Under the pieces are notes generated by a model. It searched no databases, had not been told where the DNA came from, and worked only from the letters and a program-made list of their open reading frames with translations. A stretch of 64,000 nucleotides of DNA, from assembly GCF_001921865.1 (NCBI RefSeq), contig NZ_MSCT01000009.1, positions 124,001 to 188,000 on the forward strand, given 5' to 3'. The position numbers and the translations under genes are program-made. This DNA is from Pseudomonas chlororaphis (GTDB taxonomy: Bacteria; Pseudomonadota; Gammaproteobacteria; Pseudomonadales; Pseudomonadaceae). Each line of letters begins with the position of its first letter. Positions within the stretch are counted from its first letter, which is position 1. Of this stretch, positions 46,058 through 55,404 are shown piece by piece.

Positions 46058-46810
46058 TCAGGCAATCAGCTCGACTTTACCGGTGACCAAGCGATAGACG
46101 CCGCCCACGATTTTCAATCGGCCCTTGTCGAGCGCGTCGGTGAGCAGTGGCGTGGCCTTTTTAAGGCTGGCGACCGAGTCTTTGACGTTTTGCGCCGTCG
46201 CATTTTCCAGCAGATTTCCGGGCTGCTTGAGCACGGTCTCGATAGAGGGCCTGAGGGCGTCGGCCAGTTTCGGGATGCGCCCAGGGAAGACGGTGTGATC
46301 CTTTACGGCTTTTATGCCGGCCTCGATGGCGCCGCAGCTCTCGTGGCCCAGTACGAGGATGAGCGGGGCGCCGAGTACCGCCACGGCGTACTCGAGGCTG
46401 GCCAGGCCTTCCTCGGTCACGAAGTTGCCCGCGACGCGTATGGCAAAAAGATCGCCGCGCGCGGTGTCGAAAGCGTATTCGGGGGCGATCCGCGAGTCGG
46501 AGCAACTGAGCACTGCCACGAACGGGTTCTGCCCGGAAACCAGGGCTTCGCGCTCGTCCTTGAAGTCGTGGGTCTTTGAGTTCCCGCTGACATAACGTCC
46601 GTTGCCTTTGATCAGCCTTTGCAGTGCCTGGTCGGGGTTGATGGCGTTTTGTGGCTTGGGCGGCGCGGCGGTTTTTTCGGCGGCCTGGAGCATCTTGTCG
46701 GGCAGCATGCCGGCCATCAGCAGGGCGCCGGCGCCCAGTCCGGCGAAGCGCAGAAAGCGACGACGATCCTGGGTATTGGTGCTGGGTTTTGCATCACATG
46801 ATTCACACAT
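46058..46810 (-). CDS. Tat-exported beta-carbonic anhydrase
   Basis: The 250-residue protein starts with a Tat signal (DRRRFLRFAGLGAGALLMAG). The beta-carbonic anhydrase core has zinc ligands C103, D105 (CSDSR), H156 and C159 (GHESCGA). It would hydrate CO2 to bicarbonate in the periplasm. The N-terminus also holds two Cys (MCESC), unusual before the twin arginines. It is monocistronic and divergent from the ECF sigma gene. Confidence 0.92.
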   Translation of the reverse strand: MCESCDAKPSTNTQDRRRFLRFAGLGAGALLMAGMLPDKMLQAAEKTAAPPKPQNAINPDQALQRLIKGNGRYVSGNSKTHDFKDEREALVSGQNPFVAVLSCSDSRIAPEYAFDTARGDLFAIRVAGNFVTEEGLASLEYAVAVLGAPLILVLGHESCGAIEAGIKAVKDHTVFPGRIPKLADALRPSIETVLKQPGNLLENATAQNVKDSVASLKKATPLLTDALDKGRLKIVGGVYRLVTGKVELIA

Positions 46811-47061
46811 GATTGGTGTACTCGAGTCGACTCGGTGGGAATGACTGCCGTTGGGGGCCAGGAACCTTCGGCCCTGGAATGTTGGAGTCTAGTTGGCTTG
46901 TAACATTATGTTTTGCGCGGCCTCGAAGGGCTGCAAAGGGTGGCCTTCGGGCGCAGGGTGGTTCACCTAGCTGTCCAGATCGCAGCCTGCCGCTAGACGT
47001 AGCGATCCCGCCACGCCCTCCATTTCGCCCCTATACAACCCCCACTCACAAATAATAAAAT

Positions 47062-47080
47062 GAGAAGCATTATCATTAAT
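47062..47080. promoter_or_regulatory. Fur-box-like operator before the sigma factor gene
   Basis: The 19-bp site GAGAAGCATTATCATTAAT matches the GATAATGATAATCATTATC consensus at 13 of 19 positions by hand count. It lies 13 bp upstream of the chosen sigma start (47093). It implies iron repression by Fur. It also argues against an ATG at 47060, which would lie inside the box. Confidence 0.65.
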
Positions 47081-47092
47081 GCGAAATCCCCC

Positions 47093-47599
47093 ATGCCCGC
47101 CCAAACCCCCACCTCGCCCGTCGCCCAGCTCTACGCCAACCACCACGGCTGGCTGCGCGGCTGGTTGCACAGGCGCTTGGGCCACACCGCCGATGCCGAG
47201 GACTTGGCGCACGACACCTTTATCCGCGTGTTGCGCTCCCAGGAGGATGTGCGCGAGTTGCGCCAGCCCATGGCGTTTCTCGCGACTATTGCCAATGGCT
47301 TGTTGATCAATCGCTGGCGGCGGCAGGCGATCGAGCGGGCGTACCTGGAAGCGTTGGCGGCGCGGCCGATGGGGGAGGAGCCTTCGCCGGAGGCGCGGCA
47401 TTTGATGATCGAAACCTTGCTGGAGCTGGACTCGCTGCTGGTGGGCTTGTCGTCGCGGGTGCGGCAGATTTTCTTTTTGTCGCAGTTGGACGGTTTGACC
47501 TATCCGCAGATCGCCGCGCAGTTGAGCCTGACGGTGGCCCAGGTGCAGCGGGCCATGGGCAAGGCGTTCAGCGTCTGTTACGCGAGCCGTTTCGAATGA
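47093..47599 (+). CDS. FecI-type ECF sigma factor
   Basis: The 168-residue sigma factor has region 2 (YANHHGWLRGWLHRRLGHTA, AEDLAHDTFIRVL) and region 4 (LDGLTYPQIAAQLSLTVAQV). FecI-type factors switch on the adjacent TonB-dependent receptor when the ligand is bound. The start at 47093 is chosen because the ATG at 47060 lies in a Fur box. It overlaps the anti-sigma gene (ATGA). The three-gene order recalls HxuI-HxuR-HxuA of P. aeruginosa (from memory). Confidence 0.92.
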   Translation: MPAQTPTSPVAQLYANHHGWLRGWLHRRLGHTADAEDLAHDTFIRVLRSQEDVRELRQPMAFLATIANGLLINRWRRQAIERAYLEALAARPMGEEPSPEARHLMIETLLELDSLLVGLSSRVRQIFFLSQLDGLTYPQIAAQLSLTVAQVQRAMGKAFSVCYASRFE

Positions 47600-48561
47600 G
47601 CGGCGTCGCGGTCAATCCGCGGGTGCGCGACAGCGCCATCGATTGGATGGTCAAGGCGCAGTCGGGGTCGATGGATGCCGCCGAGCATCAGGCGTTGCAG
47701 CGGTGGCGGCAGGCGAGTGCCGAGCATGAGTACGCCTGGCAGCGGGTCAGCAGTTTGCCGTTGCTGCTCCAGCCGGGGGCCAATCTGTTGGCGGATGCCA
47801 CGGCGCGGCGGGCGCTGGAGTCGGCGGGCGCCGATCCGCGGCAGCGGCGGCAGGTGCTCAAGTGCCTGTTGGCGTTGGGGCTGTTCGGCGGGATTTCCTG
47901 GCAGGGGGCGGAGTCGACCCTGGTGCGTTCGGCGTTGGCGAGTTATCGCACCGCGGTTGGCGAGCGGCGGCGCTGGGCCTTGGCGGACGGCGGTTCGCTG
48001 TGGCTGAACACTGCCAGCGCGGCGAACCTGGACTTGAGCCCGCAGCGGCGTTCCGTGCAGTTGGTCGAGGGCGAGCTGGCCCTGGATATGCCGGCCGGAT
48101 CCGCGTCGTTGCAACTGCACACCCCGGACGCGGTGCTCTACAGCCGCGGCGCCAATCTGCTGGTGCGCCACGATCGCCAAGGCACTCAGGTGACGGTGCT
48201 GCGCGGGTTGGTGCAGGTCAGCGCGCAGCGCCATCCGGCGGTGGTGCCGTTGCAGGCCGGTTGGCAAACCCGGATCGACAGCCGCGGCGTCAGGCAGGCC
48301 AGCGCCATCGATACCTTTCTGGCCCAGGCCTGGTTGCGCGGCATTCTGCCGGCCGAGCGCATGCGGCTGGATAAGTTGCTGGCCGAACTCTCGCGTTATC
48401 GCCCGGGCCTGCTGCGGTGCAGCGAGGCGGTGGCGAGCTTGCGCGTGACCGGCAGTTTTCAGCTGGACGACACCGAGGCTGCGCTGGCCCTGCTGGCCAC
48501 GACGCTGCCGGTGCGCATCGAGCGCCGCACCCGGTATTGGGTGACTGTGGTGCCGGCCTGA
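47596..48561 (+). CDS. FecR-type anti-sigma factor
   Basis: The 321-residue protein has an N-terminal cytoplasmic DUF4880-like sigma-binding part (RDSAIDWMVKAQSGSM), a weak membrane segment (LKCLLALGLFGGISW at about 95-110), and a periplasmic FecR domain (GERRRWALADGGSLWLNTAS). The C-terminal part (about 250-321) resembles the receptor STN-contact domain. It transmits the ligand signal from the TonB-dependent receptor to the sigma factor. Confidence 0.92.
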   Translation: MSGVAVNPRVRDSAIDWMVKAQSGSMDAAEHQALQRWRQASAEHEYAWQRVSSLPLLLQPGANLLADATARRALESAGADPRQRRQVLKCLLALGLFGGISWQGAESTLVRSALASYRTAVGERRRWALADGGSLWLNTASAANLDLSPQRRSVQLVEGELALDMPAGSASLQLHTPDAVLYSRGANLLVRHDRQGTQVTVLRGLVQVSAQRHPAVVPLQAGWQTRIDSRGVRQASAIDTFLAQAWLRGILPAERMRLDKLLAELSRYRPGLLRCSEAVASLRVTGSFQLDDTEAALALLATTLPVRIERRTRYWVTVVPA

Positions 48562-48658
48562 AAATTTTTTTTCCATCGCGCGATAGTTTTTTCGATCTGG
48601 CTTGGCCTCTAGGTATGACCCATCGGCACAGGTGGGTGCCAACCCCTAGGAGCCCTGC

Positions 48659-51496
48659 ATGACATTCCCCGCCCGTGCCTTGCGCACCCGCACTTTTGCC
48701 CTGCTGTTATTGAGCCTGCCGCCCTTGGCTGGCGAAGCGGTGTTCGCCGCCGACGCGCTGCAGCATTACAACATTGCCGCCGGCCCGCTGGACCAGGTGC
48801 TGTCGCGTTTCGGCGCCCAGGCGGGCATCAGCATGGCCGGCAGCGCGCTGCTCACCGCCGGCAAGAACAGCCAGGGCCTGCAAGGGGATTTCAATACCGA
48901 GGCGGGGCTGATCCAGTTGCTGGCGGGCACCGGCCTGAGCTATCAGCGTCAGGCGGACGGCAGCTATGCCCTGCGTTTGCAGCAGGAGGCGGTGTCGTTG
49001 CCGGCGCAGCAGGTCAAGGGCGAAAATCCCGAGCTGGAGGAGGTCTACCTGGCGCCGCGTTCGTCGGTGTACATCTCCGGCGAGGAGATGCAGCGCTTCG
49101 GCGCGGTCTCGGTGGGCGACGTGCTCAAGGGCCAGCCCGGGGTGCAGGTCGGTGACAGCCGTAACGGCGGCGGCCTGGACGTGAACATCCGCGGTATCCA
49201 GGGCCAGAGCCGGGTGGCGGTGACGGTGGACGGTTCGCAGCAGGCGCTGGACGTCTATCGCGGTTACGCCGGCACCCAGCAACGCAGCTACATCGACCCG
49301 GACCTGATCAGCGACATCGCCATCGACAAGGGCCCGAGCCTGACTTCCAGCGCCATCGGCGGCACGGTGAAGATGCGCACCCTGGGCGTCGACGACATCC
49401 TCAAGGACGGCCAGAACGTCGGCCTGCGCCTCAAGGGCGAGCTGTGGAACAACGGCGTCGACCCGGCTTCGCGCGACGGCCATTCGAAAACCCAGGATCT
49501 GTACTCGGAACCGCACCAGAGCCGCGGCGGCTTGTTCGGTTCGGACGCGGAAGCCGGCAGCGCCGCGTTCGCCTACCGGCATGATCTGTTCGACGTGGTG
49601 GCGGCCTACGCCAAGCGCAACCAGGGCAACTATTTCGCCGGCAAGAAGGGCCAGGACCGCTACCGCACCTACAACCGCTGGGGCGGCGAAGAGACCAGCG
49701 TGGCCACGACCTACAACGCGGGCGAGGAGGTGCTCAACTCGTCGTCGAAGACCGAGTCGTTCCTGCTCAAGACCACGATTCGCCCGGCGGACGACCACAC
49801 CCTCGACCTCGGCTACCGACGCTACGACGGGCACATCGGCGAGATCATGCCGTCGGACATTTTCCGCTTCGGCACCGGCGGCATTTACCAGTACCCCCTG
49901 GGCCACACCAAGATCGACACCTACACCGCGCGCTACAACTACTTGCCGGCGGACAACCCGCTGGTGGACCTGACTGCCAACCTGTGGATGACCGACGCCC
50001 AGACCAGCCAACTGACCTCGGTGGCGGCCCCGGCTTCGCAAGCCTACCGCTCGGACCGTGCCTGGAGCCGCCAGGCCGATCGGCGCATCGGCGGCGACCT
50101 GAGCAACACCTCGCGTTTCCAGAGCGACTACGGCGATTTCAAGCTCGACCTGGGCAGCTCGTTCCAGGTCGAGGACCTGAGCCCGCAAAAGGGCGTGGTC
50201 ACCACCCAGCACGACATCAACGCCAACCGCATGCTGCGCGAAGGGACGCGGCAGGAGTTCAGCTTCAACGGCAAGCTGGAATACAAGCCTGTGCAGAGCC
50301 TGGCCCTGTGGGGCGGCGGGCGCTACACCCACTACCGCAGCAAGGACAAGGTGGCTTCCGCGACCGCGCGCTGGGAAGAGCGTGACTTGCGCTACGTGGG
50401 GGTCTCGAACGACGAGCGCTCCGGCAACATGCTGTGGTTTCCGGACGCGAGCGGGCAGTTCACCGACGCCACCGACCCGCGCCTGAACAACGGCATCGTG
50501 TTCAATAACACCAACTTCCCGTTCGAGGGCATCAACTACAACGACTTCGGCGCGACCGAGTCGACGGTCTATCCGTCCCAGGTCGGCGAGGTGGTCACCG
50601 GCTACGACTATGGCGGCAAGAACAGCAACAGCGGCGGCGCCTTTGCCCCGGCCTTCGGCATCAACTTCGAAGTGGCGCCGGACACCTTCGTCTATGCGTC
50701 CTACACCGAGGGCCTGCGCATGCCGTCGCTGTTCGAGACCAGCCAGGGCGTGTTGCAGACCATGCCGGGCAAAGGCTTGAAACCCGAGCGCTCGCGCAGT
50801 TGGGAAGTCGGCGCCAGCACCCTGCAGAAGGGCCTGTTGCTGGACAACGACACGGCGGCGCTCAAGCTGGCCTACTTCGATAACGACATCCAGAACTACA
50901 TCACCCGCTACTACGACCCGAGCCCGGGCCTGATGGGCCTGATGCGCTTCAGCAACACCGACAGCTACAAGACCCGCGGCCTGGAATTGCAGGCCCATTA
51001 CGACGCCGGCCGGGCCTTCGCCGACCTGTCGTCCACCTACTACCTGAAGACCGAAACCTGCGACTCGGCCTTCGCCGCCACACTGCGCGCCAGCAGCAAT
51101 CGCTATCAGGACCTGAGCGGTACGCCGGACTGCACCCCGGGCAGCTTCATGGGCTCCTACACCAACACCCAGAATCCGCCGAAGCTGGCCGGGAACCTGA
51201 CCACCGGCCTGCGTTTCTTCGACCAGAGCCTGACCGTCGGCACCCGCATGACCTACACCTCCGGGCCCACCGTCACCGCCGACGAGAACTGGCAGACCGG
51301 CGCCACCACGCCGCAGCTGAACTACCACCAGGTGACGCTGGTCGACCTGTTCCTCAACTACAAGTTGAAGGAGCACACCCAATTGAATGTGTCGCTGCAG
51401 AACCTCACCGACCGCTACTACCTGGACCCACTGGCGCAGAGCTTCATGCCGGCACCGGGGCGCACGCTGCGGGTGGGGATGCAGACCAAGTTCTGA
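48659..51496 (+). CDS. TonB-dependent haem-type receptor with STN signalling domain
   Basis: This 945-residue outer-membrane receptor has a signal peptide (cleaved near VFAAD), an STN domain (about 35-110, contacting the FecR protein), a plug (VGDVLKGQPGVQVGDSRNGG), and a beta-barrel ending MQTKF. Aromatic C-terminus and NLTDRYYLDPLAQSFMPAPG fit the haemoglobin/HasR-like group. With the upstream sigma/anti-sigma it forms a cell-surface signalling system, probably for haem or a haem carrier. No HasA-like or export genes follow, so HxuA fits better than HasR. Confidence 0.9.
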   Translation: MTFPARALRTRTFALLLLSLPPLAGEAVFAADALQHYNIAAGPLDQVLSRFGAQAGISMAGSALLTAGKNSQGLQGDFNTEAGLIQLLAGTGLSYQRQADGSYALRLQQEAVSLPAQQVKGENPELEEVYLAPRSSVYISGEEMQRFGAVSVGDVLKGQPGVQVGDSRNGGGLDVNIRGIQGQSRVAVTVDGSQQALDVYRGYAGTQQRSYIDPDLISDIAIDKGPSLTSSAIGGTVKMRTLGVDDILKDGQNVGLRLKGELWNNGVDPASRDGHSKTQDLYSEPHQSRGGLFGSDAEAGSAAFAYRHDLFDVVAAYAKRNQGNYFAGKKGQDRYRTYNRWGGEETSVATTYNAGEEVLNSSSKTESFLLKTTIRPADDHTLDLGYRRYDGHIGEIMPSDIFRFGTGGIYQYPLGHTKIDTYTARYNYLPADNPLVDLTANLWMTDAQTSQLTSVAAPASQAYRSDRAWSRQADRRIGGDLSNTSRFQSDYGDFKLDLGSSFQVEDLSPQKGVVTTQHDINANRMLREGTRQEFSFNGKLEYKPVQSLALWGGGRYTHYRSKDKVASATARWEERDLRYVGVSNDERSGNMLWFPDASGQFTDATDPRLNNGIVFNNTNFPFEGINYNDFGATESTVYPSQVGEVVTGYDYGGKNSNSGGAFAPAFGINFEVAPDTFVYASYTEGLRMPSLFETSQGVLQTMPGKGLKPERSRSWEVGASTLQKGLLLDNDTAALKLAYFDNDIQNYITRYYDPSPGLMGLMRFSNTDSYKTRGLELQAHYDAGRAFADLSSTYYLKTETCDSAFAATLRASSNRYQDLSGTPDCTPGSFMGSYTNTQNPPKLAGNLTTGLRFFDQSLTVGTRMTYTSGPTVTADENWQTGATTPQLNYHQVTLVDLFLNYKLKEHTQLNVSLQNLTDRYYLDPLAQSFMPAPGRTLRVGMQTKF

Positions 51497-51514
51497 GGGG
51501 CGGGCAGGGCTGAT

Positions 51515-51537
51515 CGGCCAGCGGCAACCGCTGGCCG
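51515..51537. terminator. hairpin after the TonB receptor gene
   Basis: A perfect 10-bp stem (CGGCCAGCGG / CCGCTGGCCG) with a CAA loop lies 18 bp past the receptor stop, between convergent genes. There is no U-run. Confidence 0.5.
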
Positions 51538-51592
51538 ACTCCGCGCCGGGCCGAGCGCCGCCTCTTGCCGAAGCGCTATCGACCAGGAGCGC

Positions 51593-52516
51593 TTATCGGC
51601 CATCGCCCAGCGTCAGGCCTGCGACTAGCGCTTCCAGCAGGAGGCTGATCTTGGGCAGGGTCTCGCGACGTTTAATCCAGGCCAGGTGGATCGGCAGGCC
51701 CTCGGTTGCCAGATGCGGCAGCACCTGCACCAATGCGCCCTCGTCCAGCTGTCGCTGGACCAGCCACGACGGCAACTGCGCGATGCCGCAGCCCGCCATG
51801 ACCGCTGTCACGATCCCTTCGCCATTGCCTACCACAAACCGGGCGGCGACCTGCCGGCGGGTTGTCGTGCCCTGGCCGTCGGCGAAACTCCAGGGGTTGA
51901 CCCTGCCGTCCACCCAGCCATAGGCGATGCACTGATGCTGCTCCAGGTCGGGCTCGGTCAGCGGGATGCCCTGCCTGGCCAGGTAGGCGGGGGCGGCACA
52001 CAAGATATGGCGCTCGTGGGCCAGGCAGCGGTGGCCTACCGTATCCGGCCAGGCCTGCGGGTCTGCGATACGCACCACCATGTCGACGCCTGCCTTGAAC
52101 GGGTCGACGAAACCGTCGGAAAAGGAAATATGCGGGATCAGGGCCGGATGATCCTGCATGACGCGCAGGAACAGGGGCAGCACCTGGGCCCGGCCAAAGG
52201 CCCCGGGCAGGTCTATTCGCACACTGCCGCGCAGCCCGCTGGCGTCTGCCTTGAGCGAGTGCTCGGCCTCTTCCAGATCGGCCAGCACGCCAGTGCAGGT
52301 GCGATAGAAGGCCATTCCCGCGTCGGTCAGCGAGAGGTGCCGGGTGGTCCGCTGGAACAGTCGGATGCCCAGGCGGCCTTCGAGGCGAGCGATACTTTTA
52401 CTGATGGCGGAGCCTGTCAGGTGCAGTTGCTCGGCGGCGGCGGTGAAGCTACCAGCCTGGGCAACGCAGACAAACACATCGATGCCTTTCAAGCGTTCGG
52501 AGGGAAACATGGCCAT
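51593..52516 (-). CDS. LysR-type regulator divergent from MFS transporter
   Basis: This 307-residue LTTR starts MAMFPSERLKGIDVFVCVAQ, with HTH GSFTAAAEQLHLTGSAISKS and effector domain from about 95 (RGSVRIDLPGAFGRA). It belongs to the CrgA-like LTTR subgroup. It is divergent from an MFS transporter 150 bp away, its likely target. ATG 52510 is an equally possible start. Confidence 0.9.
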   Translation of the reverse strand: MAMFPSERLKGIDVFVCVAQAGSFTAAAEQLHLTGSAISKSIARLEGRLGIRLFQRTTRHLSLTDAGMAFYRTCTGVLADLEEAEHSLKADASGLRGSVRIDLPGAFGRAQVLPLFLRVMQDHPALIPHISFSDGFVDPFKAGVDMVVRIADPQAWPDTVGHRCLAHERHILCAAPAYLARQGIPLTEPDLEQHQCIAYGWVDGRVNPWSFADGQGTTTRRQVAARFVVGNGEGIVTAVMAGCGIAQLPSWLVQRQLDEGALVQVLPHLATEGLPIHLAWIKRRETLPKISLLLEALVAGLTLGDGR

Positions 52517-52668
52517 TCTCGATTGATGAATTCATGTCCTGATACCAGGTAGAAAACATCATAAATGAGAGTTGCATTCAGCAGTATGCTGGGTCCGCGC
52601 CCAGGCTCTCGAGCGATTCGCCAGGCGCGGCTCCCACCACCCAGGATTGGCATAACGATGAGGCAAGG

Positions 52669-53874
52669 ATGCTGGCCACGCTGAGAAACTATCCGACCAC
52701 CGTCAACCTGCTGCTTTCGGCATCCCTGGTGCTGACCCTCGCCCGAGCGGTCACGCTGCCTTATCTGGTCATTTATTTAGCCGGCAATTTCCACTTGGGC
52801 ATCGCCGATACCGGCCTGGTCATCGGCAGCGCCTTGATCGTCGGATCGCTGTTGAGCCTATACGGCGGGTTCCTGGTGGACCGACTGTCCAGCTATGGGC
52901 TGATCCTGGTCTCCTGCGGCGTGTTCACCGCGGGGTTTCTCGGCACCTTCGTCGCCCGCGATCTCTGGCTGTTCTACCTGTGCCTGGTGGCGATCAACCT
53001 GGCCTATGCGGTCATCGATATCGCCGTGAAGTCGGGGTTTGCCAGCCTGCTGCCGGTGGCTGGGCGTAGCGAAGTGTTTTCCATCAAATACACCCTGACC
53101 AATATCGGCTATGCCGTCGGCCCCTTTCTCGGCGCGGGAGTGGCCAGGCTGGATATCAGCCTGCCGTTCCTGCTGTCCGCGGGGCTTGGCGCAGGTTTTT
53201 TCTTCAGCTATTTCGTGTGGGGCGACAGAGGCCTGGCGGGTGTCGGGGCCAACCAGCCACCGGTACCATTCCTGGCCGTGGGCAGGCTGCTGCTGCGCGA
53301 TCGCCGGCTGGTGTGCTTTACCCTGGGCGGGCTGTTCAGCGCCGTGGTCTTCGGCCAGTTCAGCGCTTATCTCTCGCAGTACCTGGTGGTGACCACGACT
53401 GCCGAAACCACGTACCGGATTATCAGCACCCTCGTGGCGACCAACGCCCTGACGGTGATTGGCCTGCAATACCTTATCGGCCGGAGGATTTCCCAGGAAC
53501 GCTTGCACCTGTGGCTCGCCGCTGGGCTGGCCATGTTTATCCTGGGGCTGGCCGGTTTTGCCCTGTCGACCACCCTGGGTTGCTGGGTGATCGCCATGGC
53601 CATTTTCACGCTTGGCGAGATTATCGTGTTTCCCGCCGAATACATGTTTATCGACAAGATCGCCCCCAGCCATTTGCGCGGCATGTACTACGGCGCGCAA
53701 AACCTCAACAACCTGGGAGCGGCCTTGGGGCCTGTGCTGTGCGGGGCGGTGTTGGCGACTCAGCCGGCCCAGTCCATCTTCTACATGCTGATGCTGTTCA
53801 TTGTCGCGGGCGGTGGGCTGTACTTCCTGGGGGCATCTGTTTCGGGCAATACGGCGCCAGGCAAGGTGGATTGA
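52669..53874 (+). CDS. MFS transporter (MdtH-like topology)
   Basis: This 401-residue protein has about 12 hydrophobic segments. Typical MFS motif A-like sequence GGFLVDRLSSYG is at about 67-78. The segments YAVIDIAVKSGFASLLPVAG and YTLTNIGYAVGPFLGAGVA fit the MFS fold. It could export a drug or metabolite. It is divergent from a LysR gene. Confidence 0.88.
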   Translation: MLATLRNYPTTVNLLLSASLVLTLARAVTLPYLVIYLAGNFHLGIADTGLVIGSALIVGSLLSLYGGFLVDRLSSYGLILVSCGVFTAGFLGTFVARDLWLFYLCLVAINLAYAVIDIAVKSGFASLLPVAGRSEVFSIKYTLTNIGYAVGPFLGAGVARLDISLPFLLSAGLGAGFFFSYFVWGDRGLAGVGANQPPVPFLAVGRLLLRDRRLVCFTLGGLFSAVVFGQFSAYLSQYLVVTTTAETTYRIISTLVATNALTVIGLQYLIGRRISQERLHLWLAAGLAMFILGLAGFALSTTLGCWVIAMAIFTLGEIIVFPAEYMFIDKIAPSHLRGMYYGAQNLNNLGAALGPVLCGAVLATQPAQSIFYMLMLFIVAGGGLYFLGASVSGNTAPGKVD

Positions 53875-53922
53875 ACAGGCTCGAGCCGGCGACCCCGATC
53901 CGCCCCCCGACTTTCGGCTGGA

Positions 53923-54579
53923 TCAACCCAAGCGCACCGACAACTCGACGTCGTCGCCCACCGCCACCGACAGGTAGCCGTTGGCCGGCAAGCGCACATG
54001 CGCCAGGTATTCGGGGCAGTAGTCGGTGTTGTCGGCGATCACCAGTGCCCCCGGCTTGAGGCGGCTTTCCAACAGGGCCAGCACATCGCGGTACAGCGCC
54101 TTGGCGCCGTCGAGCAACAGCAGGTCGATGGTTTCGGGCAGGTCGCGGGCCAGGGTGACGAGGGCGTCGCCTTCGCGAATCTGCACCAGGTCGTCGACGC
54201 CGCCTTCGCTCAGGTGCTCGCGGGCCAGGGCGATTTTCGATGGCTCGAACTCGCTGCCGATCAGCACGCCACCGCCGTTGTCGCGCAGCGCGGCGGCCAG
54301 GTGCAGGGTGGAAAGACCGAACGACGTGCCGAACTCGACAATGGCTCGGGCCCTGGTGCTGCGGGCCAGCATGTACAGCAGCGTGCCGGTTTCCCGCGAG
54401 ACCGGCAGCCACAGGTCCTTGAGCAATCCGTAGAGTTCGCGGTATTCGGTCTTGCTGCGCATCAGGCGCTCGCGTTCGGCAGTGGAAACGCTGGCCAGAA
54501 GGGGGCTGGTGGCGGCGCCGGCTTGCGTGTAAAGGCGCTCGATCAGCGGCGCCAGTGGGGCTGAAGTCAGGGTGGTCAT
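53923..54579 (-). CDS. SAM-dependent O-methyltransferase
   Basis: This 218-residue protein has the class I methyltransferase fold. SAM motif I is VEFGTSFGLSTLHLAAAL at about 79-96, with GSEFEPSKIALAREHL and LLLLDGAKALYRDVLAL following. It belongs to the O-methyltransferase family 3 (catechol OMT-like) group. It is divergent from a TetR gene across two identical palindromes, so it is likely the repressor's target. Confidence 0.9.
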   Translation of the reverse strand: MTTLTSAPLAPLIERLYTQAGAATSPLLASVSTAERERLMRSKTEYRELYGLLKDLWLPVSRETGTLLYMLARSTRARAIVEFGTSFGLSTLHLAAALRDNGGGVLIGSEFEPSKIALAREHLSEGGVDDLVQIREGDALVTLARDLPETIDLLLLDGAKALYRDVLALLESRLKPGALVIADNTDYCPEYLAHVRLPANGYLSVAVGDDVELSVRLG

Positions 54580-54623
54580 GGGTGTTTTCCGTCAAGTTGA
54601 GCGCTGGGAAGCGCGAGGCTAAA

Positions 54624-54683
54624 ATGCGAACAATTCGTCGCATTCAAAGTATGCGAAGGCTCCGTCGCATTCGCTATTCGCAT
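54624..54683. promoter_or_regulatory. twin palindromic operators between O-methyltransferase and TetR genes
   Basis: Two copies of ATGCGA-N8-TCGCAT (54624-54643 and 54651-54670) lie 27 bp apart, with a third half-site TCGCAT at 54678-54683. The identical 6-8-6 architecture in the 127-bp divergent gap is what a TetR dimer pair would bind. The likely role is repression of both genes. Confidence 0.75.
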
Positions 54684-54706
54684 TGGCCCAAGGCCGGAAC
54701 GTTCCC

Positions 54707-55333
54707 ATGACCAGTCGCCAGAGCCCCCGTATTTCCTCGCGCAAACTGCCGCAGCAGGCCCGTTCCACCGAGTTGGTGGCGGCCATCCTGGAGGCGGCTA
54801 CTCAGGTTTTGGCCAAGGAAGGCGCCAGCCGTTTCACCACCGCGCGGGTGGCGGAGCGGGCTGGGGTGAGCGTCGGCTCGGTGTACCAATACTTCCCCAA
54901 CAAGGCCGCCATCCTGTTCCGCCTGCAGAGCGACGAATGGCAGCAAACCACGCACATGCTGCGGGACATTCTGCAGGAAAGGCGCACGCCGCCGCTGGAG
55001 CGGTTGCGTGCCCTGGTGCATGCGTTCATTCGTTCAGAGTGCGACGAGGCGCAGATGCGCGGCGCGTTGAGCGATGCGGCGCCGCTCTATCGCGATGCGC
55101 CCGAGGCCCGGGAGGTTCGCGCGGCGGGGCAGGGGATTTTCCAGGCGTTCCTGCTCGAGTTGCTGCCCGAGGCGCCCGAGGCAACCCGCGCCCTGGCTTG
55201 CGACCTGGTCTTGACCACCCTCAGTTCAGTTGGCAAGGAGTTTTCAGGCACGCCGCGCACCCCCGCGCAAATCGCTGCTTACGCCGAGGCGATGGCGCAG
55301 ATGTTTCGCGCTTATCTGGTGGGGCTCGACTGA
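54707..55333 (+). CDS. TetR-family regulator
   Basis: This 208-residue repressor has the TetR HTH (FTTARVAERAGVSVGSVYQY then FPNKAAIL, about residues 43-72) and a helical ligand domain. The start MTSRQSPRISSRK at 54707 is preferred over TTG 54683. It is divergent from the O-methyltransferase gene with twin palindromes between. A bidirectional terminator follows. Confidence 0.9.
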   Translation: MTSRQSPRISSRKLPQQARSTELVAAILEAATQVLAKEGASRFTTARVAERAGVSVGSVYQYFPNKAAILFRLQSDEWQQTTHMLRDILQERRTPPLERLRALVHAFIRSECDEAQMRGALSDAAPLYRDAPEAREVRAAGQGIFQAFLLELLPEAPEATRALACDLVLTTLSSVGKEFSGTPRTPAQIAAYAEAMAQMFRAYLVGLD

Positions 55334-55367
55334 CGCTGAGGCGAGTCAGGGATTTTCTCCAAGGCAC

Positions 55368-55394
55368 AAAAAAAGCACCCAAGGTGCTTTTTTT
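55368..55394. terminator. bidirectional intrinsic terminator
   Basis: The stem GCACC / GGTGC with a CAA loop is flanked by seven A before and seven T after. It ends the TetR gene (+) and the YcaO gene (-). Confidence 0.85.
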
Positions 55395-55404
55395 GTCAGT
55401 GCGC

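Noticed and set aside
48562..48658. Specific ECF sigma promoter before the TonB receptor
   Set aside because: The gap has AT-rich and GTC-like segments, but I could not match a defined -35/-10 pair with confidence.
48707..51382. 891-codon minus-strand frame opposite the TonB receptor
   Set aside because: It is a GC-driven shadow of the receptor gene, without ribosome-binding site or recognisable domains.
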